A DNA stretch of 64,000 bases from Archangium primigenium (GTDB taxonomy: Bacteria; Myxococcota; Myxococcia; Myxococcales; Myxococcaceae). Positions 8,389 through 16,767 of the stretch are shown piece by piece. The first letter of the stretch is position 1; each line of letters starts with the position of its first letter. Where the stretch lies: NCBI RefSeq assembly GCF_016904885.1, contig NZ_JADWYI010000001.1, positions 1,178,001 through 1,242,000 on the forward strand, given 5' to 3'. The position numbers were made by a program, and so were the translations under genes. The notes under the pieces are model-generated. The model ran no database searches. It saw nothing but the letters and a program-made list of their open reading frames with translations, and was not told the origin of the DNA.

Positions 8389-9054
8389 TCAGCGCAGGAC
8401 CTCGGCCGCCTTCGGGCAGTCCGCCACGACGGCCTGGGCCCGCGCGTGTCCGCTCCGGGCCTCGCTCACCGCGCGGGCCAGCGCGGGCGCGCACTTGTCC
8501 ACCGTGGGGGCCCACTGCCCATGGCAGCACCGCCAGCCATCCAGCGTCTTGAGGTACTTGAGGGACTCGCCCCGCGTGGGCTTCACCAGGAACACCCCCG
8601 CGAGTCCCCCCAGCACGAGCCACAACCCCATCCACCCGAGCCCTCCCCGCCAGGCCCTCGGCTCCAGGGGCACCGCCTCCGGGAACACCCCCAACAGCCG
8701 GTCCAACGGCCGCCGCTGCAAGGGCAGACTCAAGAGCAGGTCCACGGGCACCAGCGGGGCCCGCAGCACGCCCCGGCCCAGGCCCGGCGCGCCGCCCTCG
8801 CGGATCAATCGCAGGCCCACGAGGCCCCGGCCCAGACTCCAGCCGCTCAGCGCGCCCAGCGCACTCATGAAGAACCAGACGCCACACCCGGCGGCGACGA
8901 GCGTCACCGGGGTGCGATCCACCTCCAGCGCGCGCAACGCGCCCCAGCCCAGCAGGGCCGAGAGCGCGAGATCCAGCACATCCGCCACCCACAGGCGCCC
9001 CAGGTGGCGGGTGTCGACGGTTTCGACTTCGGAGGAGAACAGCATGTCACTCAT
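8389..9054 (-). CDS. RDD-family integral membrane protein
   Basis: A 221-residue membrane protein. Three or four hydrophobic helices are visible (about 27-45, 50-72, 140-160), with an RDD-like arrangement: an Arg-Leu...Asp segment before the first helix (LGRLWVADVLDLAL) and conserved Gly-Arg after the second (GRGLVGLRLI). After the last helix there is a C-terminal soluble region with three cysteines (WRCC...DKCAPALARA...ADCP), not typical of RDD proteins. Some RDD proteins are Na+/H+ antiporters or accessory proteins; the role here is unknown. Confidence 0.72.
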   Translation of the reverse strand: MSDMLFSSEVETVDTRHLGRLWVADVLDLALSALLGWGALRALEVDRTPVTLVAAGCGVWFFMSALGALSGWSLGRGLVGLRLIREGGAPGLGRGVLRAPLVPVDLLLSLPLQRRPLDRLLGVFPEAVPLEPRAWRGGLGWMGLWLVLGGLAGVFLVKPTRGESLKYLKTLDGWRCCHGQWAPTVDKCAPALARAVSEARSGHARAQAVVADCPKAAEVLR

Positions 9055-9126
9055 GCTCCCCCACCATAGACCGCTCGCCCGAGCCGTCCCGGATTTGTCG
9101 CGCCGCGCCGTTCACGGGCTCACGGC

Positions 9127-9393
9127 TCATCCGCCGACGCGCCGGATGTGCATCTCACTGGGCGGCTTCTTGCGTCCCCGCACCGTGGACTCCCCGCGGG
9201 GGGCCTTGTGTTGGGCGGGCTCCGCCGCGGGGCCCAGGGTGGCCCGCGCCAGGAGCCGATCCCGCCGCAGCAGGGGGATCTCGTCATGGAAGGGCATGAG
9301 GCAGCCCTTGCTCGCCTGCTGGTTGGGCTGAGCCGCGCTCGCGTCCACCTGCCGCCTGTTCTTGATTCCCACGATGTCGGTCCGAACCGCCAT
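9127..9393 (-). CDS. Small basic protein, paralogue of the 8043-8312 gene
   Basis: An 88-residue protein starting MAVRTDIVGIKNRRQV, clearly related to the product of 8043-8312 on the other side of the RDD gene; even the leader (GGAGGCAGCG before the ATG) is shared. Basic and without recognised domains. The duplicate arrangement around an RDD gene suggests a local duplication. Confidence 0.65.
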   Translation of the reverse strand: MAVRTDIVGIKNRRQVDASAAQPNQQASKGCLMPFHDEIPLLRRDRLLARATLGPAAEPAQHKAPRGESTVRGRKKPPSEMHIRRVGG

Positions 9394-9501
9394 GTGCGCT
9401 GCCTCCGTCGTTGTCCCCCTCCCCGTAAGGAAGAGGTGGGAACGCGACGGGAGCGCGGCACCCCTGGAGGCGCCAACCCCATGGCCGTCCGCCCGGGCGG
9501 C

Positions 9502-10029
9502 TCAGGACTTGCGGCGCTTGCGCTTGCCGACGACCTCGGGCGGGAAGAGCCAGCCGTCCTGGGGCGAGGGCGAGGCCGACGTCTTGGGCTCGGGGGTCTC
9601 GTTGGCCGTGCTCACCAGCGTGGCCTTCACCTTGCGGTTGGCGGCGTGGGGCAGGGCCTTGAGCGGGGGCAGGTTCACCTTGCGGCAATTGCGGCACCAG
9701 GACTGGGGCCGACGCTCGCCGCCCTTCATGACGCGGGTGCCGAAGTCCTGCTCGGTGGGCCCGACGTGACCACAGCGGGGGCAGCGCGAGAGCGCCGTCT
9801 TCCCCACTTCCTTGGCGCGCTCGCGACCGAGCTTCACCACCAGCTTCAGAGCCGTGGCGAAACCGGGCTTGGCCTCCGCGTCCTGCTTGCGGGCCCGCTT
9901 CTTTCGTCCGCCCCCATTGAGGACAGGCATCCGATACGCCTCCCCGAGAAGGTCTTCCTGTCCCAGGATTCGCAATGCGCCGTTGGTCGAATCACTCACG
10001 GCCCCATGCATACTAACCGAGTCTGACAT
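9502..10029 (-). CDS. Zinc-ribbon protein, unknown function
   Basis: A 175-residue basic protein. Its centre carries a four-Cys zinc ribbon: CPRCGHVGP, then about 25 residues later CRNCRK. Both ends are disordered and Lys/Arg-rich (GGGRKKRARKQ near residue 40; GKRKRRKS at the C terminus). This suggests nucleic-acid or ribosome contact. The start at 10029 is tentative; a second in-frame ATG at 10011 gives MHGAVSD. It runs divergently from the DUF2267-like gene. Confidence 0.65.
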   Translation of the reverse strand: MSDSVSMHGAVSDSTNGALRILGQEDLLGEAYRMPVLNGGGRKKRARKQDAEAKPGFATALKLVVKLGRERAKEVGKTALSRCPRCGHVGPTEQDFGTRVMKGGERRPQSWCRNCRKVNLPPLKALPHAANRKVKATLVSTANETPEPKTSASPSPQDGWLFPPEVVGKRKRRKS

Positions 10030-10167
10030 GGCTTGCCGATCCCCCTGGTGACTCGCCTGCTCTCCAGGTGGGCCGCCCCTTCCCGGCGGCGGGTGGCCCG
10101 GCGACACCTCCGCTCCGCGTCCGGGATGCGCACCTTTCCGGGACACCCACCTCGTGAGGAGCGTTCG

Positions 10168-10632
10168 ATGTCCGACACCCCCCCGGGCAACCCGCAGAGC
10201 CGGGGCGACAAGCGTCGTCCCACGCGTCCCGGAGCCCAGTCCGCCTCCTTCCTCACCCACCTGTCCGAGGCCCGTGGCGTGGACTCCCAGGTGGCCGAGA
10301 AGGCCGCCGTGGCCGTCCTCACCGGGCTGCTCCGGCAGTTCGAGCCCGGTGACGACGCGGATGCGCCGGACCCGCTGGCGCTCAAGCTCCTGGAGCTCCT
10401 GCCGGTCTCGCGGCCCTTGGTCCAAGTCCAGGCGTCCGCCGAGCCGGAGGTGCCCTCCGATACCCTTCTGCCCGACGTGGCGCGCGCCGTGGGTCAGGAC
10501 GCCGACGCGGTGGAGCCGCTCGTGCGCGCCGTCTTCCAGGGCCTGCGCGAGTACCTCACCGAGGCCGAGGCCCAGGAGCTGGAGCGCCTCTTGTCCTGGG
10601 ACCTGCAACACCTGTGGCGGCGCACCCAGTAG
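10168..10632 (+). CDS. DUF2267-like small helical protein
   Basis: A 154-residue, mostly helical acidic protein. The central pattern (QVAEKAAVAVLTGLLRQF, then KLLELLP) recalls DUF2267 proteins, which have an Ala/Leu-rich helix pair ending in QLP. The second half repeats a similar helix arrangement (VEPLVRAVFQGLREYL, EAQELERLLSWDL). Function is not known for the family. GAGGA precedes the ATG at 10168 with good spacing. Confidence 0.6.
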   Translation: MSDTPPGNPQSRGDKRRPTRPGAQSASFLTHLSEARGVDSQVAEKAAVAVLTGLLRQFEPGDDADAPDPLALKLLELLPVSRPLVQVQASAEPEVPSDTLLPDVARAVGQDADAVEPLVRAVFQGLREYLTEAEAQELERLLSWDLQHLWRRTQ

Positions 10633-10660
10633 CCCTGGGCCGCCGCCCGGGTGGAGCCGT

Positions 10661-12169
10661 TCAGGGCGCCCCGCCCTCGCCGCCCTGGGGCGACGTGGGG
10701 AACACGGGCGTGCCGCCGGGCAGGGTCGGGTCGTGCGGCAGGCTGCCGCGCGGGCTGCGCAGGTAGACGAAGGGCGTGGCGAACAGGAAGTTGCTCACGC
10801 GCGACGTATAGATGTCCGCGTAGCGCTCCACCTGCCGCGCCAGGTGGCTCTTGTCGTTGCCCGCCCGGGTGAGCAGGCCCCACAGGGGGTTGGACAGCTC
10901 GCTCGCGGCGCGCGCCATGGGCCCCAGCTCCACGTCCAGCGCCTCCTGCTGGGCACGCAATTCCGCCGCGCGCGCGTGCAACTGCTCGTCCCCGGGCAGG
11001 CTCTCGTCGCGCGCGGTGTACCCCAGCCGCCGCCGCTGCAGCTCCAGCCGCACCTGGCAGGCCTCCGCCTCCAGCCGCTCCTTCTGCTCCATGCGCTCGG
11101 CCAGCCGCGCCTCGGTGGCCCGGAACGCGCTGATGGCGCGCACCTCGTCCTCCAGCTCGCGCAGGATGAGCGCCGTGCGCCAGCGCAGCTCGTTCTTGCT
11201 CACGTGCACGTCGCCGAACATGTGGTCGCCCACGTACAGGATTTCATCCCCGCTCATGCGCAGCGAGCGCTCCACCTCGATGGCGCTGCCCCCGAAGTAG
11301 GGCACCCCCGGCTTGAGCGGCCCGGTGTGCGGCCGCAGGAGCCCCTCCTGGCCCTCGACCGTCACCACCTCGAACAGCGAGGCGCGCGAGGTGAAGAACT
11401 CGGGCTTGCGCGCGCTGACGATGACCACGTCGAACAGCTCGCGCCACGTCATGCCCGGGGGCAGGTAGGGGTCGAACGCGGCGTGCATCATGGGCAGGGT
11501 GTAGGCCCACTCGCTGTTGGTGATGAGCAGGAGCTTCTTGCCCGCGTTCTTCTGGTCCAGCAAGGCGAGCGCCGTGTCCGGATCCTGCTGCACGTAGCGC
11601 GCCGGGTCGGCGATGATCTCCGCCTTGAGCGCCCCCTCCATGTGCGTGGCGTCCAGGCTGCGGCGCACGTGCTCGTAGAGGTCGTTGTAGCCCATGGGCC
11701 CGCCCAGCTTGCCCTCGTCCAGCAGGTCCACCACCTGCGCGTAGAGACACGCCTCGGACAGCGAGAAGAGCGTGTTGAGGAACACCCAGCGCCGCTCGTG
11801 CAGGTCCACCAGCGTGTGCACGTACTCGTCGCGCTGGGCCTCGAAGCTCAGGGGCCGCGTGCCGTGCAGCGCCTTCTTCACGATGCCGAAGCGGTTGGCC
11901 TTGAGCAGGTTGCCCTTGTCGGTGTCGATGATGAGCCCGCGCATGGCCAAGGCCGGATCGAAGCGCAAGTGGGCCACGGGCCAGCCCTGGGCGACGAGCC
12001 GGTCGCGCATGTGCTCGTAGGCGCGTTGCTCCCACACCTCCACCTTGTAGTGGATGAGGGTGTAGTCCATGTCGTACCCGATGGCCTTGATGGCCCTCAG
12101 GTTGAGGGTGCGGTTGCAGAAGAGCCCGCGCTCGGGAGGAGGGGCTGCCGGATGGCCAATCATGAGCAT
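10661..12169 (-). CDS. HAD-IG family 5'-nucleotidase
   Basis: HAD-superfamily phosphatase of the purine cytosolic 5'-nucleotidase-like type (HAD-IG), 502 residues, the usual length. Motif I is DMDYTL (Asp33 nucleophile, Asp35 acid/base), motif II sits in LLLITNSEW, the motif III Lys in the following region, and motif IV is GDEILYVGDHMFGDV. A helical C-terminal region (about 350-450) has a heptad-like pattern. It should hydrolyse nucleoside monophosphates in the cytoplasm. Divergent from the START-domain gene. Confidence 0.9.
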   Translation of the reverse strand: MLMIGHPAAPPPERGLFCNRTLNLRAIKAIGYDMDYTLIHYKVEVWEQRAYEHMRDRLVAQGWPVAHLRFDPALAMRGLIIDTDKGNLLKANRFGIVKKALHGTRPLSFEAQRDEYVHTLVDLHERRWVFLNTLFSLSEACLYAQVVDLLDEGKLGGPMGYNDLYEHVRRSLDATHMEGALKAEIIADPARYVQQDPDTALALLDQKNAGKKLLLITNSEWAYTLPMMHAAFDPYLPPGMTWRELFDVVIVSARKPEFFTSRASLFEVVTVEGQEGLLRPHTGPLKPGVPYFGGSAIEVERSLRMSGDEILYVGDHMFGDVHVSKNELRWRTALILRELEDEVRAISAFRATEARLAERMEQKERLEAEACQVRLELQRRRLGYTARDESLPGDEQLHARAAELRAQQEALDVELGPMARAASELSNPLWGLLTRAGNDKSHLARQVERYADIYTSRVSNFLFATPFVYLRSPRGSLPHDPTLPGGTPVFPTSPQGGEGGAP

Positions 12170-12254
12170 CTTCGTGCCCTGGACTGTGCGAAAAGTCGAT
12201 GGTTCTCGCACGGGCCCGTTGGACACGGGGCGTTGGCGGGGCGGGGAGGCAAGC

Positions 12255-12905
12255 GTGACGCGGGCGATGGGTCGGTGGGTGCTGCTGATGGCGTGTCTCA
12301 TGGGCACGGCCCAGGCGGCGGAATCCAAGGACTGGAGCACGGAGCGGCGCGACGGCATGGTCATCCGCACGCGTCCACGGGCGGACATTCCCGGGGGCAA
12401 GGACTTCTGGGCCGAGGGCGAGCTGGCCGCGGACCTGGACGCGCTCCGGGCCGCCCTGAAGGACCATGAACAGTTCCGCCGGTGGATGCCGCACGTGACG
12501 GAGTCGCGCGTGCTGGCCCAGGAGCCCGGGGGCTCGCGCGTGACGTACACGCAGCTGGACCTGCCCATCGTCTCCAACCGGGACTACGTCCTGCGGGTCT
12601 CCGAGGAGGAGGGCCAGGACGCCGAGGGCCGGGCCACCTTCCTGCAGCGCTGGGCGCCCGCCCACGGGGTGGTGCCCGAGCGCCGGGGCGTGGTGCGGCT
12701 CTTGCGCAACATGGGCAGCTGGCACTTCACCGCCAAACCCGAGGGCGGCGTGCACTTCGTCTACCGCTTCACCGTGGAGGCCGGCGGCTCCGTGCCGAGC
12801 TTCCTCGCGAGCGTGGGGCAGATGGACGCCGTGGTGGAGACGGTGCGCGCCCTGGAGAAGCGCGCGCTCGCGCTCGCCCAGGAGACGCCCGCGCCCGCGC
12901 CCTAG
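12255..12905 (+). CDS. Exported START-domain protein
   Basis: A 216-residue exported protein with a START/Bet v1-like lipid-binding fold. A signal peptide ends near AQAAES. The fold region (about 35-205) shows LDALRAALKDHEQFRRWMP, a strand pair with YTQLDLPIVSNRDYVLR, and the C-terminal helix region ending LEKRALALAQE. START proteins bind sterols or phospholipids. I chose the GTG at 12255 because GGGGAGG sits six bases upstream; the ATG at 12267 lacks this. Probably periplasmic lipid transport, inferred only from fold. Confidence 0.82.
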   Translation: MTRAMGRWVLLMACLMGTAQAAESKDWSTERRDGMVIRTRPRADIPGGKDFWAEGELAADLDALRAALKDHEQFRRWMPHVTESRVLAQEPGGSRVTYTQLDLPIVSNRDYVLRVSEEEGQDAEGRATFLQRWAPAHGVVPERRGVVRLLRNMGSWHFTAKPEGGVHFVYRFTVEAGGSVPSFLASVGQMDAVVETVRALEKRALALAQETPAPAP

Positions 12906-13062
12906 GGACGTGACGGCGGACGTCACCTGGCGCGAGGTGACGGGAGAAGTGGTTTTGGGCTTGCGTGGGGGCGGGGCGGCCCCCTACTGTCCCCGGCGTG
13001 CGCCCTGGAGCCCGCCTTCGCCCGATCCGCCCGCCGTCCGCTTCCCGCCTCGGGACGTGGCC

Positions 13063-14199
13063 ATGAGTCCCCCCCGTCATCCGGAGCAACTGGGGCCCGG
13101 CGATTGGGTGGGGCCCTACCGCATCGTGGAGCGGCTGGAGCTGGGCGCGTTCGGCTTCGCCTTCCTGGTGGAGCGGGACGGGCGGCAGTTCGCGCTGAAG
13201 ATGGCGGCGCGCCCCTTGGCCCCCGAGGACGTGGACCGGGTGGAGGCGCGGCTGCGGCGCGACCTGGCCACCTTCGAGCGGCTGGACCATCCGGCGTTCC
13301 CCCGGGTGCTCGAGTGGGGCCGGTGGCCCGACGCGCGCACGGGCCATACCTACTTCGTCACGTCCCATACCCGGGGCCACACCTTCCATGAGTGGCGGTG
13401 GCGCTACCGGGTGTCCCTGCACCGTGCGGTGGGGTCGCTGGCGCTGCTGGCGCGCTCGCTCGAATTGCTGCACGCGCGCGGCCTGTGCCACCGCGATCTC
13501 CGGGCGGACAACGTCCTGGTGGAGGAGCCCTCCGGCGTGCCCTTCCTCACCGGCTTCATGGAGTCGCATGTCTCGGGGGACTGGGGCCCGATGGAGGGGG
13601 TGTTCCCGGAGTCGCTGTACCGCCAGCCGCCCGAGCTCGTCGCCTTCCTGTTCTCCGAGCCGCTGGAGTCCGGCACGCGCCGACCCCCGCACCCCTCCGA
13701 GGACCTGTATGCGTTCGGGGTCCTGCTCTACGAGACGCTCACCCACTGCCGCCCCTTCGACAACCGGCTGTCCCTGGAGCGGCTGCGCGACCAGGTCCTG
13801 CGCACGCCGCCGGTGGATCCGCGTCGGCTCGAGCCGTTCGTTCCGGAGGCGCTGGCCGGGTTGTGTCTGCGCTTGCTGGACAAGTCGCCCTTCGCGAGGC
13901 CCGCCCACGCGGGGGTGGTGCGCGAGGCGTTGGAGCGCTGGCTGGCCGAGGCGCCGGAGGTGGGGCCGTGGCGGGAGCCGGGGCCGCGGCCCTCCGAGCG
14001 GGACCGCATGGCCCTGTTGCCCGAGGGGGTGGAGCCGCTGGAGGTGCCCGACTGGGCCGCCGCCCCGCCCGTGTCGGCCACTCCCCGGGAAGACGTGGGG
14101 GAGGGGCGGTGGTTCGGCCTCGTGGGGTGGGGGGTGGGCGGACTCGCGGCGACGTGGCTGGTCGCGCGGATGCTGTGTGAGGCCCCCGTCACGGGCTAG
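13063..14199 (+). CDS. Ser/Thr kinase-like protein, DFG Asp missing (pseudokinase?)
   Basis: A eukaryotic-type kinase homologue of 378 residues. The glycine loop is LELGAFGFAF, the ATP-anchoring Lys is Lys46 (FALKMAA), and the catalytic loop is CHRDLRADN (Asp145, Asn150) with Arg in place of the usual Lys two residues after the Asp. The magnesium-binding DFG is replaced by Thr163-Gly-Phe, so normal catalysis is doubtful. The C-lobe is intact (YAFGVLLYETLT). A single hydrophobic helix (about 353-371) anchors the C terminus. It may be a signalling scaffold. It overlaps the convergent immunity gene by four bases (CTAG). Confidence 0.88.
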   Translation: MSPPRHPEQLGPGDWVGPYRIVERLELGAFGFAFLVERDGRQFALKMAARPLAPEDVDRVEARLRRDLATFERLDHPAFPRVLEWGRWPDARTGHTYFVTSHTRGHTFHEWRWRYRVSLHRAVGSLALLARSLELLHARGLCHRDLRADNVLVEEPSGVPFLTGFMESHVSGDWGPMEGVFPESLYRQPPELVAFLFSEPLESGTRRPPHPSEDLYAFGVLLYETLTHCRPFDNRLSLERLRDQVLRTPPVDPRRLEPFVPEALAGLCLRLLDKSPFARPAHAGVVREALERWLAEAPEVGPWREPGPRPSERDRMALLPEGVEPLEVPDWAAAPPVSATPREDVGEGRWFGLVGWGVGGLAATWLVARMLCEAPVTG

Positions 14200-15080
14200 T
14201 CGAGGAAGCGGCGCTCCCAGCGGCGCAGGTCCTCGGGGGAGAAGCCACCCCAGGGAAGTGGGCGGTGGAAGAGCCAGGGCTCCAGGAGGCGAGCGACCTC
14301 GCGGTGCAGGGGGAGGTGGTGGCCCACGGAGGTGTCACCGGCGTCGGGCTCGGCGCCCAGGGTGAGCAGGACGCGCTGGGGGTCCAACTCGTGCACGGAG
14401 ATGTCGGGAGAGACGAGGCGGGCACGCAGCCCCGAGGCGCCGCCCAGTTCGCCGAGCACGGGCGGGCCCAGGAAGGTGAGCCAATGCACGCCCGGCACCC
14501 GCGTGCCGAGCCGATGCGCCAGCCCTCCCGGATCGGGCACATCCATGCCTGGATGCTGGAAGCACCACGGACGAAGGGTCGAGGAGACTCCGGCGAGCTG
14601 GGTCAATGCGCTGAAGGCGAGACCCGCATGACCGGAGTTGAAGGGCAATGGCGCGGCCAATGCCAGCGCCAGCGCTCTCAGCCAAGGGGCTCCGCGTTGA
14701 ACGAGCTGTTCGGTGGGCAGCCAGAAGCAGAGCGCACAGACCGCGTCCGTGTCATGGACCTCCATTCCTCGGTAGTCGACAGCGTATTGGCTGGCTCCGT
14801 TCGGCGTGTCGGTCAGGTGGAGGAAGGCCGTGTCCTGGTCCAGTTCTTGGTGGACGGCCGCCCAGCCCGTCGGATCGAGTTCTTGCCAATCACCCTCGGC
14901 GTCCGTGTACCAACCGAGTGAGCCGTGCCCCACCGCGCGCAGGTAGGTGTCCAACGACTGGAGGATCGCCGGGCGGAGGTCCCGATGGTGCTGGCGCAGA
15001 TAGAAGCAGATGCTCACGCCTTCCCTGACGACGAGCGCGCCATTCTTCGCATGGCATCTGATCTGGGGAATGGGATTCAT
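14196..15080 (-). CDS. DUF3396 / type VI immunity-family protein, copy 2
   Basis: A 294-residue soluble protein of the family named type VI immunity family protein (DUF3396), common in myxobacteria beside predicted effectors. Characteristic segments are VREGVSICFYLRQ, SLGWYTDAEGDWQEL, LCFWLPTEQL, GVHWLTFLGPPVLGELGG and the C-terminal GGFSPEDLRRWERRFLD. Its ATG overlaps the stop of the upstream toxin gene (ATGA, 15077-15080), as expected of a toxin/antidote pair. The C-terminal 100 residues are almost identical to copy 1, while the N-terminal 190 differ substantially, pointing to where specificity lies. The pairing and immunity role are inferred from family and context. Confidence 0.82.
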   Translation of the reverse strand: MNPIPQIRCHAKNGALVVREGVSICFYLRQHHRDLRPAILQSLDTYLRAVGHGSLGWYTDAEGDWQELDPTGWAAVHQELDQDTAFLHLTDTPNGASQYAVDYRGMEVHDTDAVCALCFWLPTEQLVQRGAPWLRALALALAAPLPFNSGHAGLAFSALTQLAGVSSTLRPWCFQHPGMDVPDPGGLAHRLGTRVPGVHWLTFLGPPVLGELGGASGLRARLVSPDISVHELDPQRVLLTLGAEPDAGDTSVGHHLPLHREVARLLEPWLFHRPLPWGGFSPEDLRRWERRFLD

Positions 15081-15859
15081 GGGAGGACTCCCCATCGAGG
15101 AGCGACAAGCGCCGTCGGGGCAGCGAACATGGCACGGTAGACGTCGCCCTGGCTCTTTCCCGCGTGAACATGCCCTGGGGGGTACCGCCTCCATGAAGGG
15201 GTGGTACTCGCGTCGCAGGGGAACTTGAAGTCGTAGAGGGCCTGGACGAGGAGCGGGTCGCCGGAGTGGAGGACGACATCGGGGCGCAGGGTGCCCTTGA
15301 GGTCCTCGCCGCAGCCCGTGTGTAGGAGGCGGCGGGCTTCCTGCTCGGAGACGAGGTGGGGGCGGCCGGTGGCCGGGTCCTGGCGGTAGCGGGGCTCCAG
15401 GGCGAAGCGTCCCGGAATGAGCGAACTCAACTTCTCCTGGGCGCACAGGAGGGCCAGGTGGTGCTTCTCCTGTCCCAGGCGCATGGCGCGCGTCACGGAG
15501 ACGCCGCACGGGTCGACGTGGAGGACTTCCTGGCACTGTGGGCGTGACGGGCTCTGGCCGCCGAAGTGCTGGAGGTTGACCTGGGCGTGGGCGGACTCGG
15601 CGCAGGCGACGAGGGCTTCTTCCACCTGGGCGAGGGTGGCGTGAGACAGCAGGCGGTGGACGGCCGAGAGCGAGGCGACTTCGGCGCCGCCGCGCACGAG
15701 GGGCACCACGCTCTCCTCGCCCGCGACGCTGGCGCACCAGGTGGGCGTGCGCTGACAGGCGCTCGTGGCCGAGTCCCACGCGTAACACCCCGTCACCAGG
15801 GTGCTCAGAGCCCATGTCTTCCAAAACCAACGACGTCTTGGCGAAAGGGTCGAGCGCAT
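15077..15859 (-). CDS. Lipoprotein toxin candidate, PD-(D/E)XK-like, copy 2
   Basis: A 260-residue predicted lipoprotein (Arg-rich N region, hydrophobic helix, lipobox LVTGC at Cys25) with several conserved cysteines. Near the C terminus LRPDVVLHSGDP followed by LYDFKFPC matches the spaced Asp...Asp-x-Lys core of restriction-endonuclease-fold nucleases, so I read it as a secreted nuclease effector. It lies between two immunity-family genes; its ATG follows the stop of immunity copy 1 by two bases and its own stop overlaps the ATG of immunity copy 2. It is nearly identical to copy 1 until just after the DFK motif, then the last 45 residues diverge. No experimental support for the family is known to me. 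Confidence 0.72.
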   Translation of the reverse strand: MRSTLSPRRRWFWKTWALSTLVTGCYAWDSATSACQRTPTWCASVAGEESVVPLVRGGAEVASLSAVHRLLSHATLAQVEEALVACAESAHAQVNLQHFGGQSPSRPQCQEVLHVDPCGVSVTRAMRLGQEKHHLALLCAQEKLSSLIPGRFALEPRYRQDPATGRPHLVSEQEARRLLHTGCGEDLKGTLRPDVVLHSGDPLLVQALYDFKFPCDASTTPSWRRYPPGHVHAGKSQGDVYRAMFAAPTALVAPRWGVLP

Positions 15860-15861
15860 GC

Positions 15862-16767
15862 TCAGTCGAGGAAGCGGCGCTCCCAGCGGCGCAGGTCCTC
15901 GGGGGAGAAGCCACCCCAGGGAAGTGGGCGGTGGAAGAGCCAGGGCTCCAGGAGGCGAGCGACCTCTCGATGCAAGGGGAGGGGGTGGCCCGAGGAGGTG
16001 TCACCGGCGTCGGGCTCGGCGCCCAGGGTGAGCAGGACACGCTGGGGGTCGAGCTCGTGCACGGAGATGCCGGGAGAGACGAGGCGGGCGCGCAGCCCCG
16101 AGGCGCCGCCCAGTTCGCCGAGCACGGGCTGGCTCAGGAATGTGAGCCAGTGCACGCCCGGCACTCGCGTGCCGAGTTTCCAGGAGAGCCGTTCACTCTC
16201 TCTCGGACTCATGCCGGGATGGCGGAAGCACCACGGCAGGAGTTCGCGCGACACGCCCGCGAGTTGATCCAAGGCGTTGAACGACAGTCCCACGTGTCCC
16301 GAGGTGAACGGCAGGCGGGCACCCAGCTCCAGCGCCAACTCCCGCACCCAGGGCGAACCGCGCTCGTGCAGGATCTCCGTGGGCAGCCAGAACTCGACGG
16401 CGCTGACCGCATCGGGCTCCTGGAGGACGAGGGGCGTGTGGGGTGATTTGCCGTGGTACTCGAAGCGGTAGGGACCCGCGCCGCCTGGCGTGTCCTTGAG
16501 CGTGAGGAGCGGACTGCTGTCCCTCATGTGCTGATGGATGTACGCCCAGCCCGCGGCATCGAGCTCCTGCCAATCGCCTTCCGGGTCCACGTACCAGCCG
16601 AGCGCGGACTCGCCCACCGCGCGAAGGTAGTGCGCCAGCGCCTCCATGACCGCCGCGGCGATGTCCTCATGCGGCTGTCGCATGTAGAAGCAGAGGCTCA
16701 GGCCGTCTCGGACGAGGAACTCTCCGTTGCGTGCCTGGACGCGGAGGTACGGAAGGTTGGGCGTCAT
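15862..16767 (-). CDS. DUF3396 / type VI immunity-family protein, copy 1
   Basis: A 301-residue paralogue of the immunity protein at 14196-15080, with the same landmarks (VRDGLSLCFYMRQ, ALGWYVDPEGDWQEL, VEFWLPTEIL, GVHWLTFLSQPVLGELGG, and the shared C terminus). The ATG at 16767 overlaps the stop of toxin copy 1 (ATGA, 16764-16767). The stop is TGA here and TAG in copy 2, although the flanking bases are the same. By position it should protect against toxin copy 1; this is inference. Confidence 0.82.
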   Translation of the reverse strand: MTPNLPYLRVQARNGEFLVRDGLSLCFYMRQPHEDIAAAVMEALAHYLRAVGESALGWYVDPEGDWQELDAAGWAYIHQHMRDSSPLLTLKDTPGGAGPYRFEYHGKSPHTPLVLQEPDAVSAVEFWLPTEILHERGSPWVRELALELGARLPFTSGHVGLSFNALDQLAGVSRELLPWCFRHPGMSPRESERLSWKLGTRVPGVHWLTFLSQPVLGELGGASGLRARLVSPGISVHELDPQRVLLTLGAEPDAGDTSSGHPLPLHREVARLLEPWLFHRPLPWGGFSPEDLRRWERRFLD

